Under the pieces are notes generated by a model, which saw nothing but the letters and a program-made list of their open reading frames with translations, did not search any database and was not told the origin of the DNA. A program made the translations under genes and the position numbers. From positions 5,853-69,852 of the forward strand of contig CAAEAE010000130.1 in NCBI GenBank assembly GCA_900753715.1: 64,000 nucleotides of DNA, given 5' to 3'. Numbering within the stretch: the stretch's first letter is position 1; each line of letters begins with the position of its first letter. This stretch comes from an uncultured Roseburia sp. GTDB taxonomy: Bacteria > Bacillota_A > Clostridia > Lachnospirales > Lachnospiraceae. Below are positions 26,037 to 39,263 of this stretch, one piece after another.

Positions 26037-26539
26037 ATGGAATTTCTTTTTGGTCTTGATGCGCAGCTACTCTTTGATACAGCGCTGTTAGCAATTGCCG
26101 TATTCTTTCTGTTCCTTGCAATGTCGTATCTGCTGTTTAACCCGGTACGCAAAATGCTGCGTGACCGTCAGGAAAAGATTGCAAATGATATTGACAGTGC
26201 AGCAAACGACAGGGAAGAAGCTGCAAAATTAAAGGCAGAGTATGAGAGCAGACTTAAAAGTATCGACAAAGAAGCCGAGCAGATTTTAAGTGAAGCTCGC
26301 CAGAAGGCAGTTAAAAATGCAGCAGCAATTGAAGCATCTGCAAAAGAAGAGGCTGCACAGATTATCCGCAGTGCGAATGAGGAAGCACAGCTTTCCAAGA
26401 AACGTGCAATGGATGAAGTAAAACAGGAAATGGTAACGGTGGCATCAATGATGGCAGCAAAGGTGGTTGCCGCATCCATCGATACAACGATACAGGATAC
26501 GCTGGTAGAAGAAACATTGAAAGAAATGGGTGAATCGAC

Positions 26540-26552
<13 letters not shown>
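26037..26552 (+). CDS. atpF: F-type ATP synthase subunit b
   Basis: A 171-residue peripheral stalk protein: one N-terminal transmembrane helix (about 12-35) then a long charged coiled coil (NPVRKMLRDRQEKIANDID... rich in Ala, Glu, Lys). It links subunit a to delta and holds the alpha-beta ring still. GGGAGG lies upstream. It overlaps the atpH start by 13 bases. Confidence 0.93.
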
Positions 26553-28611
<2,059 letters not shown>

Positions 28612-28637
28612 AACGGTAGAAAGGCGGTGTGCAGATT

Positions 28638-29501
28638 ATGGCATCCATGAGGGACATAAAGCGAAGAAAAAGCAGCATACAAAGTACCCAGCAGATCACA
28701 AAAGCCATGAAGCTGGTTTCTACCGTTAAACTGCAGAAAGCAAGAAACCGGGCAGAGCAGACGAATCCATATTTTAATTATATGTATCAGACGGTTTCAT
28801 CCATGCTGGCAAAATCGGGAAATGTGAATCATCCTTATCTGAAAAAGGGAGATTCCACACGCAAGGCAGTGGTTGTGATTACTTCTAACCGCGGACTTGC
28901 GGGAGGTTACAATACCAACGTTGTAAAGATGGTGACAGGAGATACGACACTTGCAGCAGAAGATTTGGATATCTACGCAATCGGCGGCAAGGGACGTGAG
29001 ATGTTAGAGCGGCGCGGCTATTCCATTAAGGAAGACCGTTCCGATATCATCGAATCTCCGGCTTATGCGGACGCCGCAGCACTCTGCGCGCAGATTCTTG
29101 AGGCATACGCAAAAGGGGAAATCGGTGAGATTTATCTGGCATACACCCATTTTAAGAACACGGTAAGCCATGAGCCGAAGCTTTTAAAACTGCTTCCGGT
29201 GGAATTTTCCGAGGAGGAGATTGCACCGGCATCGGATACGAATGTGCTTATGAACTATGAGCCAAACGAGGAAGAAGCATTGGATATGATTATTCCGAAG
29301 TATATTACAAGTCTGTTTTACGGCGCACTTGTGGAGGCGGTTGCCAGTGAAAACGGAGCCAGAATGCAGGCAATGGATTCCGCAACCAGCAATGCAGAGG
29401 ATATGATCAGTGATCTGTCGCTGAAGTACAACAGAGCACGTCAGGGTTCCATCACGCAGGAGCTGACGGAGATTATCGCAGGAGCTTCCGCGATTTCTTA
29501 A
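28638..29501 (+). CDS. atpG: F-type ATP synthase subunit gamma
   Basis: A 287-residue rotor shaft subunit: N-terminal MRDIKRRKSSIQSTQQITKAM coiled coil, the Rossmann-like middle (VVITSNRGLAGGYNTNVV), and the C-terminal helix ending in RARQGSITQELTEIIAGASA. The ATG at 28638 (MASMRDIK) has AAGGCGGTG upstream; a GTG at 28629 is less likely. It turns within the alpha-beta hexamer and transmits rotation. Confidence 0.96.
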   Translation: MASMRDIKRRKSSIQSTQQITKAMKLVSTVKLQKARNRAEQTNPYFNYMYQTVSSMLAKSGNVNHPYLKKGDSTRKAVVVITSNRGLAGGYNTNVVKMVTGDTTLAAEDLDIYAIGGKGREMLERRGYSIKEDRSDIIESPAYADAAALCAQILEAYAKGEIGEIYLAYTHFKNTVSHEPKLLKLLPVEFSEEEIAPASDTNVLMNYEPNEEEALDMIIPKYITSLFYGALVEAVASENGARMQAMDSATSNAEDMISDLSLKYNRARQGSITQELTEIIAGASAIS

Positions 29502-29564
29502 TGCTTTTTGGATACTTGCAGCAACTACAATATTTTTTAAGAATAAAAACAAGGAGAACAATGA

Positions 29565-30956
<1,392 letters not shown>

Positions 30957-30974
30957 TTTTTTGCGGAAGGAAGA

Positions 30975-31391
30975 ATGAGTATGGCAGAGGAGACCAGGAA
31001 CTTTAAAGTGGAAATCATTACACCGGACCGCATTTTTCATCAGGGAGAAGCGGCAATGATTGAATTCAATACAGCCGCAGGTGAAATCGGTGTGTATAAA
31101 AACCACATTCCGCTTACCACAGTCCTTGCGCCGGGAGTGGTCACAATCCACAATGACGGACAGGAAGATGTGATTGCAGCGGTACATTCCGGGTTTGCAG
31201 AGATTCTGCCGGATAAGGTAACATTGCTGGCAGAAACCGCAGAATGGCCGGAGGAAATTGACAAGGCGCGTGCAGAAGCCGCGAAAGAGCGAGCAGAAGA
31301 ACGTCTTGCCCACAGGACAGAGTCCATTGATGTAAAACGTGCTGAGTTTGCACTTCGCAAAGCACTTGTGCGAATTAATATTGCAAAATAG
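30975..31391 (+). CDS. atpC: F-type ATP synthase subunit epsilon
   Basis: A 138-residue subunit: N-terminal beta sandwich with FKVEIITPDRIFHQGEA and GEIGVYKNHIPLTTVLAPG, followed by the C-terminal helical hairpin (EEIDKARAEAAKERAEERLAHR) that can inhibit ATP hydrolysis. Last gene of the operon; a strong terminator follows eight bases after the stop. A second in-frame ATG (third codon) is an alternative start. Confidence 0.95.
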   Translation: MSMAEETRNFKVEIITPDRIFHQGEAAMIEFNTAAGEIGVYKNHIPLTTVLAPGVVTIHNDGQEDVIAAVHSGFAEILPDKVTLLAETAEWPEEIDKARAEAAKERAEERLAHRTESIDVKRAEFALRKALVRINIAK

Positions 31392-31398
31392 GCGTAAC

Positions 31399-31436
31399 AA
31401 AAAGCCCTTCCCGCGTGATTGCGGGAGGGGCTTTTT
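31399..31436. terminator. Terminator of the atp operon
   Basis: A 16-pair stem (31399-31414 / 31421-31436, one T-G pair) with six-base loop, flanked by five A and five T. The symmetry suggests it also ends the CobW transcript coming from the right. Confidence 0.92.
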
Positions 31437-31464
31437 GTGCTCTACAGGCGATATTCCTCTATCG

Positions 31465-32406
31465 TTATGCTTCGGGATACAAATGCTTTTTGATTTCTTC
31501 TTCCACGAGATTTTCACCGATGACGATAATGACCTCCTGCCCGTTTGTAATCGGGCGGATGGTAATCTGCTCGTGGGTTGCGTTTAATTCCAGCCAGCGT
31601 CCATCATCGGTCAGGAGAAAGCCTTTGATACGGAAAATATTTCCACAGGCGGTATCTGCCATAAGCGCTTCCGTCACCGTGCGAAGGGCAGTTTCCGGCA
31701 GGCGCACATTTAAGAAATAAAGTGACGTGAACGTCTTTCTTGAATCAAACCAGAGCTTGGCAGCGGATTCGTTTTTATAGCCGCTGTCGGAGATGGCTTT
31801 AAAATCTGCCGCTGTCAGTGCTTCCCAGTCCTTTGCAATGATTTCATCGGAAAGTTTTCTTTTACAGCCAAAATGCTCCAAGGCGCTGTTTATGTGTGAT
31901 GTGGTTTTCACAATTGTTTCCTCGGAAACATCCTGACATTTGCTCAAAAGCACGGTTCCGGCGGGGGCGAGCTGGGACGCGAGAAGGTATTCCGATTCCT
32001 CGGAGAGGTGCTCCTCAAGCCCGGCGTCCGCAATCGTGATGACACTTCCAATCTCGTACCAGCGGTCTAATGGCTCTTCGTGCAGAAGGTCAAAAAATTC
32101 ATCCACATCAAAGATGCCGGACGGCTCCACCAGAACACGGTCATAACCGCACATCCCCATCGAAATCAGTTTCGTCTTAAAACGTCTTCTGTGACAGTCC
32201 TCGTCGCAGCCGCCTGCAATCATCTCAAGTTCGCAGTGCTCCCCCATCAAATCCTGCAACAGCATCATATCGACATTGACGGCACCAAAATCATTCTCAA
32301 GAATACAGATATTAAGCCCTGCATCCATCAGATATCTGGCGTACTTTTTCAGAAATGTGGTTTTCCCGGAACCGAGAAAACCGGTAATCAAATCCACTTT
32401 TATCAT
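31465..32406 (-). CDS. CobW/COG0523-family GTPase without the usual CxCC metal site
   Basis: A 313-residue G3E-type GTPase: Walker A GFLGSGKTTFLK (residues 9-20), Walker B VLVEPSGIFD, the guanine site SKCQD in place of NKxD, and a C-terminal CobW domain. COG0523 proteins insert or deliver zinc, cobalt or nickel using a GCxCC motif between the Walker motifs; here this reads GGCDEDCHRRR, with Cys67 and Cys71 but Glu-Asp in place of the paired cysteines. Metal and client protein are unknown. The gene starts 15 bases after the GH2 gene on the same strand, probably a shared transcript. Confidence 0.82.
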   Translation of the reverse strand: MIKVDLITGFLGSGKTTFLKKYARYLMDAGLNICILENDFGAVNVDMMLLQDLMGEHCELEMIAGGCDEDCHRRRFKTKLISMGMCGYDRVLVEPSGIFDVDEFFDLLHEEPLDRWYEIGSVITIADAGLEEHLSEESEYLLASQLAPAGTVLLSKCQDVSEETIVKTTSHINSALEHFGCKRKLSDEIIAKDWEALTAADFKAISDSGYKNESAAKLWFDSRKTFTSLYFLNVRLPETALRTVTEALMADTACGNIFRIKGFLLTDDGRWLELNATHEQITIRPITNGQEVIIVIGENLVEEEIKKHLYPEA

Positions 32407-32420
32407 TTGAAATCCTTTCG

Positions 32421-34748
32421 TTATTTTTTAATCTTAATCAACTGGGCATTGACCGATTCCGGAAATCCCTCCGGCATCGAGCTGCCCGCCATGGCAAATA
32501 AGGTTTCTAACGTGGAGTTCTTCATCATGTTATACATGCCCTCGTCTTTTTCAAACTTCATGCCAGTGGAAAGATGGATTGCCTCCTGTAAAAGAGAGAA
32601 AGCTTCCTCGTTCTGCGCGATGTCGGCAATCGTGTCCCGGATGTTATAGCGGTCAGCAGGAAATTCCATCGGAGCAGTCAAATCCAGGTTCCCGGCAAGC
32701 TTGAACCAGTTTGCAACGCCCTCGGCGCGCTCGTTTACTTCCGGCAGCGTGTAGATTTCCGGCTCTTTTTCCACTTTTTCCAGAGAAATGCAGTCTTTGA
32801 TGGTATCCGGCTTCGTCTGTGTTCCGGCAAGCGCCGTAACGGTGTTAAAACCGTCCTCCAGGGCGACAGAGAAGACTGCAATGTGGTCTGAAACCGCACA
32901 GACGCCCACGAGTTTTCGATTTACAAACAGGGAGACATAAGGCTCGTTGGTGTAAACCTTTATCTGCGTCTGTTCCCCGGCGCGCTTTGCATAGCGGCGT
33001 CCGGTGATGTGCACCATCGGCTTGTCACTCCAGTAAGCCTGGTAAATATAGAAGCTGTCCTTACGGATTTTCCGGTCCATTGTGACAAGTCCTTTGTTGT
33101 TGCGTCCGGCAACGCCGCCCTCATTTCTGGCAGCACAGCCAAAATCAAACATATTCCAGACATGGGTCGACCAAAGCCACGGGCGTTCCGTTAAAATTTT
33201 TGCCATATGCTCATGGTACATCGCCTGATATTCCTCCGAATAATCCTTGCAGGCAGGATTTGCACCGTGATAGGTGAGAATACCTTCGCAGCCGTACTCG
33301 GAAAGCCCCAGACAGATATCGGGATGTTTGGCGTGATACTCGTCAAGCCATGATTCATTGTCAGAGTATTTGCCGCCGTACCAGCCGAAGTAGTGATTAT
33401 AACTCTCGACATCTGTAATGCCGTGCATCGGACCGTCGACAGGCGTCATGGATACATGTGCAATCGTGGTGAGACGGGTCGGGTCTAACTCTTTGGCGAG
33501 TGCATTTAAGGCAACGTGATTTTTCACAAGCTGCTCGGAGATACCGCCAATCAGAATTTCGTTGGAAATCCCCCAGAAGCAGATGGAGCTGTGGTTAAAA
33601 TTCTGGAAAATCAGCTCTTTTAACTGGTGTACGCAGTTTTCGTGAGCGGCAGGGTCTTCACTCATTGCCGTGATAAACGGAATTTCTGCCCAGACCACAA
33701 ATCCAAGCGCATCGCAGGCATCATAGAAAACATCGGCGTGCTGGTAATGTGCGAGGCGGATGGAGTTTGCGCCAAGCTCCTTGATGATGCGGGCGTCCTC
33801 GTAGTGCTCCTCTGCGGTTAAGGCATTTCCGTGGTAGAGCAAGTCCTGATGACGGCTGACACCGCGGAGGGGTGTGGGAACACCGTTTAAGAGGAATCCC
33901 ATCTGCGGGTCACAGGAGAAGGTGCGGACACCATGGCGTGTGGAGATTTCATCACAGACCTCATTGCGGCGCAGAAGCGTCGCCTTCACCGTGTAGAGAT
34001 AAGGATGCGCAGTGTTCCAGAGTTTCACATCCGGAAGATAGAGCGTGATTTTGGTGTCGGAAGCAGGACAGACGCCGGATGCAACCTCATGGGAGGATGG
34101 CGTAAGTTCCGGTGCTCCTCCTTTCATAACAGTTTCAATATAATCAACGGCGTCTGTAATAGAATAAAGCACGGTGTAATCTTCACTGGTATTGACCAGA
34201 TAGGTTTCAATCGTGACAAGGGCGCCTCCGTCTGCAACCGGCTTCGAGGTCACCTTGATGCCGGAGGCACCGTAGTAATCTAACGTAAAGTGTGTGTCCG
34301 GCACACTGATGAGGTTGACGCCGCGGTAGAGACCGCCGTAAAAGGTAAAATCCGCCGCCTGCGGGTAAACATTGCTTTTTTCCTCATTGGAGCACTCAAT
34401 GACTAAAAGATTATCATCCGTATCCTTTAAGGTTTCGGTCAGGTCAACCCGGAATGCAGAGTAGCCGCCCTCGTGGGTGGTCAGCTTTTTCCCATTTAAA
34501 TAGACGGATGCCTGCTGTCCTGCCGCCGGAATGTCAAGATATGTTTTTCCGCCGGAGAGAGGCTGGTGAAGGGGCGCAAGCTTATGGCTGTAGCACGCCG
34601 TCGTGCGCAGATAGGAGCCGTTGCCGTCGTGCCCGTCAATCGCGTTCCAGGTGTGGGGCAGAGTGACAGTTTCGGTCTGTTTGGAATGGGAGCCATAGGC
34701 TCCGATGGAAAAATTCCAGTTATCGTTGATAGGAATGATTTTTCGCAT
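32421..34748 (-). CDS. Glycoside hydrolase family 2 (beta-galactosidase type)
   Basis: A 775-residue cytoplasmic GH2 enzyme. Order: N-terminal sugar-binding domain (NWNFSIG, VTLPHTWNA, YRGVNLI), immunoglobulin-like domain, TIM barrel with acid/base Glu in WGISNE (about residue 396) and the nucleophile in SEYGCEG (about residue 482), then an extra C-terminal domain. The family hydrolyses beta-galactosides, glucuronides or mannosides; beta-galactosidase is most likely, not certain. No signal peptide. Start at 34748 has AGAGGT six bases upstream; an upstream in-frame ATG lacks a ribosome site. Followed by the CobW gene. Confidence 0.88.
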   Translation of the reverse strand: MRKIIPINDNWNFSIGAYGSHSKQTETVTLPHTWNAIDGHDGNGSYLRTTACYSHKLAPLHQPLSGGKTYLDIPAAGQQASVYLNGKKLTTHEGGYSAFRVDLTETLKDTDDNLLVIECSNEEKSNVYPQAADFTFYGGLYRGVNLISVPDTHFTLDYYGASGIKVTSKPVADGGALVTIETYLVNTSEDYTVLYSITDAVDYIETVMKGGAPELTPSSHEVASGVCPASDTKITLYLPDVKLWNTAHPYLYTVKATLLRRNEVCDEISTRHGVRTFSCDPQMGFLLNGVPTPLRGVSRHQDLLYHGNALTAEEHYEDARIIKELGANSIRLAHYQHADVFYDACDALGFVVWAEIPFITAMSEDPAAHENCVHQLKELIFQNFNHSSICFWGISNEILIGGISEQLVKNHVALNALAKELDPTRLTTIAHVSMTPVDGPMHGITDVESYNHYFGWYGGKYSDNESWLDEYHAKHPDICLGLSEYGCEGILTYHGANPACKDYSEEYQAMYHEHMAKILTERPWLWSTHVWNMFDFGCAARNEGGVAGRNNKGLVTMDRKIRKDSFYIYQAYWSDKPMVHITGRRYAKRAGEQTQIKVYTNEPYVSLFVNRKLVGVCAVSDHIAVFSVALEDGFNTVTALAGTQTKPDTIKDCISLEKVEKEPEIYTLPEVNERAEGVANWFKLAGNLDLTAPMEFPADRYNIRDTIADIAQNEEAFSLLQEAIHLSTGMKFEKDEGMYNMMKNSTLETLFAMAGSSMPEGFPESVNAQLIKIKK

Positions 34749-34920
34749 AAAATACCTCTTTTTTGCTTTTTCTTTCAGCTTCTCGTTTATGATTGCTATT
34801 TTACGCGTGCAATGGGGCAAAGTCCATGCCTTATAAAAATTTAACAATTGCCGCGCTTTTATATATTTTTGCGAAAAAACAGTGGAATCATACCTGTTTT
34901 AAAAAGAAGCAAAAAAGATA

Positions 34921-34979
34921 TTGACATTTTCCCAGGAAGTGGTATAGTTTAATTAACATTTGAACAAATGAACAGATGT
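34921..34979 (+). promoter_or_regulatory. Promoter and ArsR/SmtB-like operator of the metal export genes
   Basis: The 310-base gap between the GH2 and HMA genes holds TTGACA (34921-34926) and TATAGT (34943-34948), spaced 16 bases. Directly after comes a perfect inverted repeat CATTTG-AA-CAAATG (34957-34970) with repeated GAACA units to 34979, resembling operators of ArsR/SmtB-family metal sensors (CadC, CzrA). Repression by a metal-responsive regulator encoded elsewhere is inferred. Confidence 0.65.
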
Positions 34980-35058
34980 TAATATGAAAAGGACAACAGG
35001 CAGCATGATTCATAGACAGACTGCCTGTCATAAATTAAAAAGAAAAGGAGAACATACT

Positions 35059-35277
35059 ATGAAAAAGACTTACAAAATCGAGGTTGACTGTGCAAACTGT
35101 GCAAACAAAATGGAGGAAGCTGCAAAGAACACCGCAGGAGTTGCAGATGCAAGCGTAAACTTCATGACCTTAAAAATGAGCGTTGAATTTGCAGAGGGTG
35201 CAGAACCGAAGGCTGTTATGGAAGATGTTTTAAAAGCATGCCGTAAGGTTGAGCCGGACTGCGAAATCTTTTTCTAA
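35059..35277 (+). CDS. Heavy-metal-associated (HMA) domain protein
   Basis: A 72-residue single HMA domain, a ferredoxin-like metal-binding fold. The site reads DCANCANKME: CxxC is present but with Asp before it and Asn between, the form seen in zinc/cadmium/lead-related rather than copper (MTCxxC) domains. It probably passes a divalent metal to the ATPase encoded 25 bases downstream, which itself lacks an N-terminal HMA domain. Start at 35059 has AAAGGAG; an earlier ATG at 34984 is likely not used. Confidence 0.85.
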   Translation: MKKTYKIEVDCANCANKMEEAAKNTAGVADASVNFMTLKMSVEFAEGAEPKAVMEDVLKACRKVEPDCEIFF

Positions 35278-35302
35278 ATCTGAATAAAAAGGAGGCGTGC
35301 GT

Positions 35303-37183
35303 ATGACACGGAAACAGAAAAAAGTCCTGATCCGTATAATACTTGCTGCGGCACTGATCCTTGCATATAAAGGAATCTTTCATTTCTTCCCACTGAACGG
35401 GTATGTGGAACTGGCACTTTATATGATTCCGTATCTGATTATCGGCTATGACATTTTACAGAAAGCGGGGAAAGGCATCTTAAACCGCCAGGTATTTGAC
35501 GAGAATTTCCTGATGGCAGTCGCAACCGTCGGCGCAATTGTGCTCGGTGAGTACGTTGAGGGTGTTGCGGTTATGCTATTTTACCAGATTGGCGAGCTGT
35601 TTCAGAGCTATGCGGTTGGAAAAAGCCGTAAGAACATCAGCGAGCTGATGGATATCCGTCCTGATTATGCAAATATCGAGGTGGACGGCGAACTGACCGA
35701 GGTAGATCCGGATGAGGTTGAGGTTGGTTCTGTGATTGTTGTAAAACCGGGAGAAAAGGTTCCGATTGACGGTGTGATTGTCGAGGGACATTCCTCTTTG
35801 AACACGAGTGCACTGACCGGAGAGAGTCTTCCGAGGGAAGTGGCAGAGGGCGGGGAGGTCATCAGCGGAAGCATCAATATGACCGGACTGCTGCGAATCC
35901 AGACGACCAGGGAATTTGGGGAATCTACGGTTTCCAAAATTCTTGACCTGGTGGAGAATGCCAGCTCAAAGAAATCCCGCTCCGAGAATTTTATCACGAA
36001 ATTTGCCAAGTATTATACCCCGGCGGTATGTTATGGTGCATTAGCACTTGCAATCCTTCCGCCACTTGTGAGGATGTTGTTCCTCTCCATGTCGCCGGAT
36101 TGGGCAGACTGGATTATGAGAGCGCTGACATTCCTTGTTATCAGCTGCCCGTGTGCACTTGTCATCAGTATTCCGCTTAGCTTCTTTGCCGGAATCGGCG
36201 GTGCGAGCGATGCAGGGATTCTGATTAAAGGCTCGAACTACCTGGAAACCTTAGCAAAAACGAAATATGTAGTATTCGATAAGACCGGAACCATGACACA
36301 GGGCGTGTTTGAGGTGACCGGTGTCCATCACAATGAAATGCCAAAGGAGAAATTGCTTGAGTATGCGGCACTTGCGGAGAGTTATTCTTCCCATCCAATC
36401 AGCCGCAGCTTACAGCGTGCCTACGGAAAAGAGATTGACAAGACACGTGTGACAGAGGTTGAGGAAATCAGCGGACACGGCATCACCGCAAAGGTGGACG
36501 GCGTACCGGTTGCAGCCGGAAATGATAAGCTGATGGAACGTCTCGGAATTGCCTGCAATGACTGTCACTCTGTCGGAACCATCATCCATATGGCAGTAAA
36601 CGGCACTTATGCCGGACATATAGTCATCTCGGATATCATCAAGCCGCATGCAAAGGAAGCCATCAAGGCATTAAAGGCAGCAGGCGTGAAGAAAACCGTC
36701 ATGCTGACAGGCGATGCCGACCGCGTGGCACAGAGCGTTGCCAAGGAGCTTGGCATCGATGAGGTGCACAGCGAGCTGCTTCCGGCAGATAAGGTTTCGA
36801 TTGTGGAAAGCCTGTTAGACAAGAAGAGCGCGAAAGAAAAACTTGCCTTTGTCGGTGACGGTATCAACGATGCTCCGGTATTATCCCGTGCGGATATCGG
36901 AATTGCAATGGGCGCACTCGGTTCGGATGCAGCCATCGAGGCTGCGGATATCGTGCTGATGGACGATGACCCGTTAAAGATTTCCAAGGCAATCCGCATT
37001 TCAAGAAAATGTCTGCGGATTGTATACGAGAATATCTACTTTGCAATTGGTATCAAGATCATCTGCCTCCTGCTTGGCGCACTTGGAGTTGCCAATATGT
37101 GGGCGGCCATCTTTGCAGACGTGGGCGTTATGGTGATTGCAGTATTAAACGCAATCCGTGTTCTTGCAACAAAGAAACTCTAA
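35303..37183 (+). CDS. P1B-type heavy metal ATPase (Zn/Cd/Pb exporter type)
   Basis: A 626-residue P1B ATPase. Visible in order: two pairs of N-terminal membrane helices, actuator TGES, the metal-binding CPC in ISCPCALVIS (about residue 281), phosphorylation DKTGT (about 325), SSHPIS, GDGINDAP and two final helices. The CPC motif with DxG in the last helices (FADVGVM) fits ZntA/CadA exporters of zinc, cadmium or lead. It lacks its own N-terminal HMA domain, which is supplied by the small gene upstream. AAAGGAGG lies seven bases before the ATG at 35303. Confidence 0.9.
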   Translation: MTRKQKKVLIRIILAAALILAYKGIFHFFPLNGYVELALYMIPYLIIGYDILQKAGKGILNRQVFDENFLMAVATVGAIVLGEYVEGVAVMLFYQIGELFQSYAVGKSRKNISELMDIRPDYANIEVDGELTEVDPDEVEVGSVIVVKPGEKVPIDGVIVEGHSSLNTSALTGESLPREVAEGGEVISGSINMTGLLRIQTTREFGESTVSKILDLVENASSKKSRSENFITKFAKYYTPAVCYGALALAILPPLVRMLFLSMSPDWADWIMRALTFLVISCPCALVISIPLSFFAGIGGASDAGILIKGSNYLETLAKTKYVVFDKTGTMTQGVFEVTGVHHNEMPKEKLLEYAALAESYSSHPISRSLQRAYGKEIDKTRVTEVEEISGHGITAKVDGVPVAAGNDKLMERLGIACNDCHSVGTIIHMAVNGTYAGHIVISDIIKPHAKEAIKALKAAGVKKTVMLTGDADRVAQSVAKELGIDEVHSELLPADKVSIVESLLDKKSAKEKLAFVGDGINDAPVLSRADIGIAMGALGSDAAIEAADIVLMDDDPLKISKAIRISRKCLRIVYENIYFAIGIKIICLLLGALGVANMWAAIFADVGVMVIAVLNAIRVLATKKL

Positions 37184-37189
37184 AAAACT

Positions 37190-37219
37190 AGGATATCTGC
37201 CCTGGCAGATATCCTTTTT
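37190..37219 (+). terminator. Terminator after the P1B ATPase gene
   Basis: Stem 37190-37201 with 37204-37215 (AGGATATCTGCC type) followed by a T5 run. It starts seven bases after the stop codon. Confidence 0.85.
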
Positions 37220-37221
37220 GG

Positions 37222-37250
37222 TTGCAAAAAACAGACCACTGTTATACAAT
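37222..37250 (+). promoter_or_regulatory. Promoter of the chemoreceptor genes
   Basis: TTGCAA (37222-37227) and TACAAT (37245-37250) with a 17-base spacer, 47 bases before the first receptor gene. It is a vegetative-type, not a flagellar sigma-D type, promoter. Confidence 0.6.
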
Positions 37251-37296
37251 AAAGTGGTAACGAGGGGAAATTTACACGGGAAGAAAGGATTGCAAA

Positions 37297-39255
37297 ATGG
37301 GGTCAATTAAGAACAGAATCAGCATTTTTGTAGGAGCAAGCCTGTTAGCAGTTATTTTAATCTGCCAGTTTGTCAGCACATATACATTAAACAGAAATCT
37401 ATCAGAAAGTATTTCAGATTACGTTGAGATGGAGGCGGATACCAAGGCGGATGTGGTCAATGCCTGGCTTAATAATCAGGCAGAGACGGTAAATCAGATG
37501 GCACAGGCGGCAATGGCTCTTGGGGCAAAGGATAAGACGAAGATACAGGAATATCTTGGAACGTGTCTGGCGCAGAATGAGAATGCCCTGATGTATTATA
37601 TGTGCTATGAAGATGAGACAACCGCATATATGGCGGGTGGGGATACCCTGTCAATTAATGTAACAGAGCGTGACTGGTGGAAACAGGCGGTTGGACAGCA
37701 GACATTAATCTATACAGATCCATATCAGGATGCGGCAACCGGGCAGATGGTGGTATCGATTGCGGCGCCACTTAAGGCAGATGGGTTACAGTGTGTACTG
37801 TTAGCGGATTTTAACCTTACGGTACTGGTAGACCTCATCAATAACATTGATTCCAACGAAAATATACACGGATTTCTTCTGGCAGGCGATGGAAGCGTAA
37901 TCGTGCATGAAAATGAGGCATTTCTTCCGACGGAAAACGGAAGCACCAACCTTGGAGAAGCGCTTGGAATTGATATATCGGCAGCCGGTCTGAACAAAAT
38001 GAAAGAATATGACGGAAGTGACCGGTTTGTACATATATCTACAATTGAAGAAACAGGCTGGAAGCTTGGAATCACAGAAAATGTTTCGGTTGTGTCAGCG
38101 CGTCTTATGAAAAACGTACTGACGATTGCACTGCTTGGCCTGATATTGTTAGCAGCGTCTGTTCTTGCAACGGGACTTTTGATTGGAAAATGTCTAAAGC
38201 CTGTAAAATATATGAAGGACTTCATTGTTGACCGTATTATCGGACGTGAAAATGCCACCAGGCAGAAGGATGAGGTCAAAGAAATTCAGCATCTGATTGA
38301 CACGATGCAGCAGAACTTCATTGGAACGATACGTCAGGCAAAGAGTATAGCTGCGAATGTAGATGAAAAGCTGACGGGAACCAGTGAAAAAATCGGGGCA
38401 ATCAATCAGAATATTACCGACATCAGTGCAAAGGTGGAGGAAACAGGAGAAAGTATTCAGACACAGGGAAATTCCATTTCCGGAATTAATACGACCTGTG
38501 GGGAGGTTGCAGAGTCTGTAGATGAACTTGCGCAACAGGCACAGAATATCTCAGAGCGTGCCAGTGATATTATTGAGCGGGTCAACCGGATTGTGCCGGA
38601 AATTATTACAGATAAGAAAAATGCAGTACAGATTGCAACAGAGAGCAGAAAGAAACTGGAAGGCGCAATTGCACAGGCAGCAGTTATCAAGGAGATTACA
38701 ACTGTAACGGCGGCAATCAAAGAAATTGCAGACCAGACGAACCTCTTAGCGTTAAATGCGAGCATTGAGGCAGCACGGGCGGGAGAGGCAGGAAAAGGTT
38801 TTGCAGTTGTAGCCGAAGAAATCAAAAAGTTAAGTGAAAGTACAAATGAGGAAATTGATAAGGTAAACGCACTTACAGGAAAAATTCTTGCAAGTGTAGA
38901 TGTGCTGAGCGAGGAGAGCCGTGGAATTGTCGGATTTATAGATACAAAAGTAATGTCTGATTACGATAAGTTAGAGCATCTTGCAACCAGTTACCGGGAT
39001 GACGCAGCCTACTATGAGTCGGTCAGCACAGAACTAGGAGCATCCAGTGAGGAATTGAGTGCAAGTATAGAGGATATTGTAAACTCACTCGGAGAGATTG
39101 CAGACGAACAGAACCAGCTCAATACAGCAATGGAAGTTATTACGGAAAACCTCACAAAGATTACCGGTGCCAGCGATGACGTGGCAGAAGATACAAAACA
39201 GGTGTTAAAAGAGGTAATTGACCTGAACGAAACGGTAAAGAATTTTAACATATAA
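37297..39255 (+). CDS. Methyl-accepting chemotaxis protein with extracellular dCache-type sensor
   Basis: A 652-residue receptor. N-terminal membrane helix (about 8-30), extracellular double-Cache sensor (about 35-265; [34 protein letters not shown]), second helix (about 270-292), HAMP-like linker and a cytoplasmic signalling hairpin whose tip reads [24 protein letters not shown]. dCache domains usually sense amino acids or other small ligands. GAAAGGA precedes the ATG. No che or flagellar genes are in the window, so its signalling partners lie elsewhere. Confidence 0.92.
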   Translation: MGSIKNRISIFVGASLLAVILICQFVSTYTLNRNLSESISDYVEMEADTKADVVNAWLNNQAETVNQMAQAAMALGAKDKTKIQEYLGTCLAQNENALMYYMCYEDETTAYMAGGDTLSINVTERDWWKQAVGQQTLIYTDPYQDAATGQMVVSIAAPLKADGLQCVLLADFNLTVLVDLINNIDSNENIHGFLLAGDGSVIVHENEAFLPTENGSTNLGEALGIDISAAGLNKMKEYDGSDRFVHISTIEETGWKLGITENVSVVSARLMKNVLTIALLGLILLAASVLATGLLIGKCLKPVKYMKDFIVDRIIGRENATRQKDEVKEIQHLIDTMQQNFIGTIRQAKSIAANVDEKLTGTSEKIGAINQNITDISAKVEETGESIQTQGNSISGINTTCGEVAESVDELAQQAQNISERASDIIERVNRIVPEIITDKKNAVQIATESRKKLEGAIAQAAVIKEITTVTAAIKEIADQTNLLALNASIEAARAGEAGKGFAVVAEEIKKLSESTNEEIDKVNALTGKILASVDVLSEESRGIVGFIDTKVMSDYDKLEHLATSYRDDAAYYESVSTELGASSEELSASIEDIVNSLGEIADEQNQLNTAMEVITENLTKITGASDDVAEDTKQVLKEVIDLNETVKNFNI

Positions 39256-39263
39256 CGGAATAA

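Noticed and set aside
34984..35058. Upstream ATG that would lengthen the HMA protein by 25 residues
   Set aside because: The added residues show no HMA homology and no ribosome site precedes this ATG, whereas AAAGGAG precedes the ATG at 35059.
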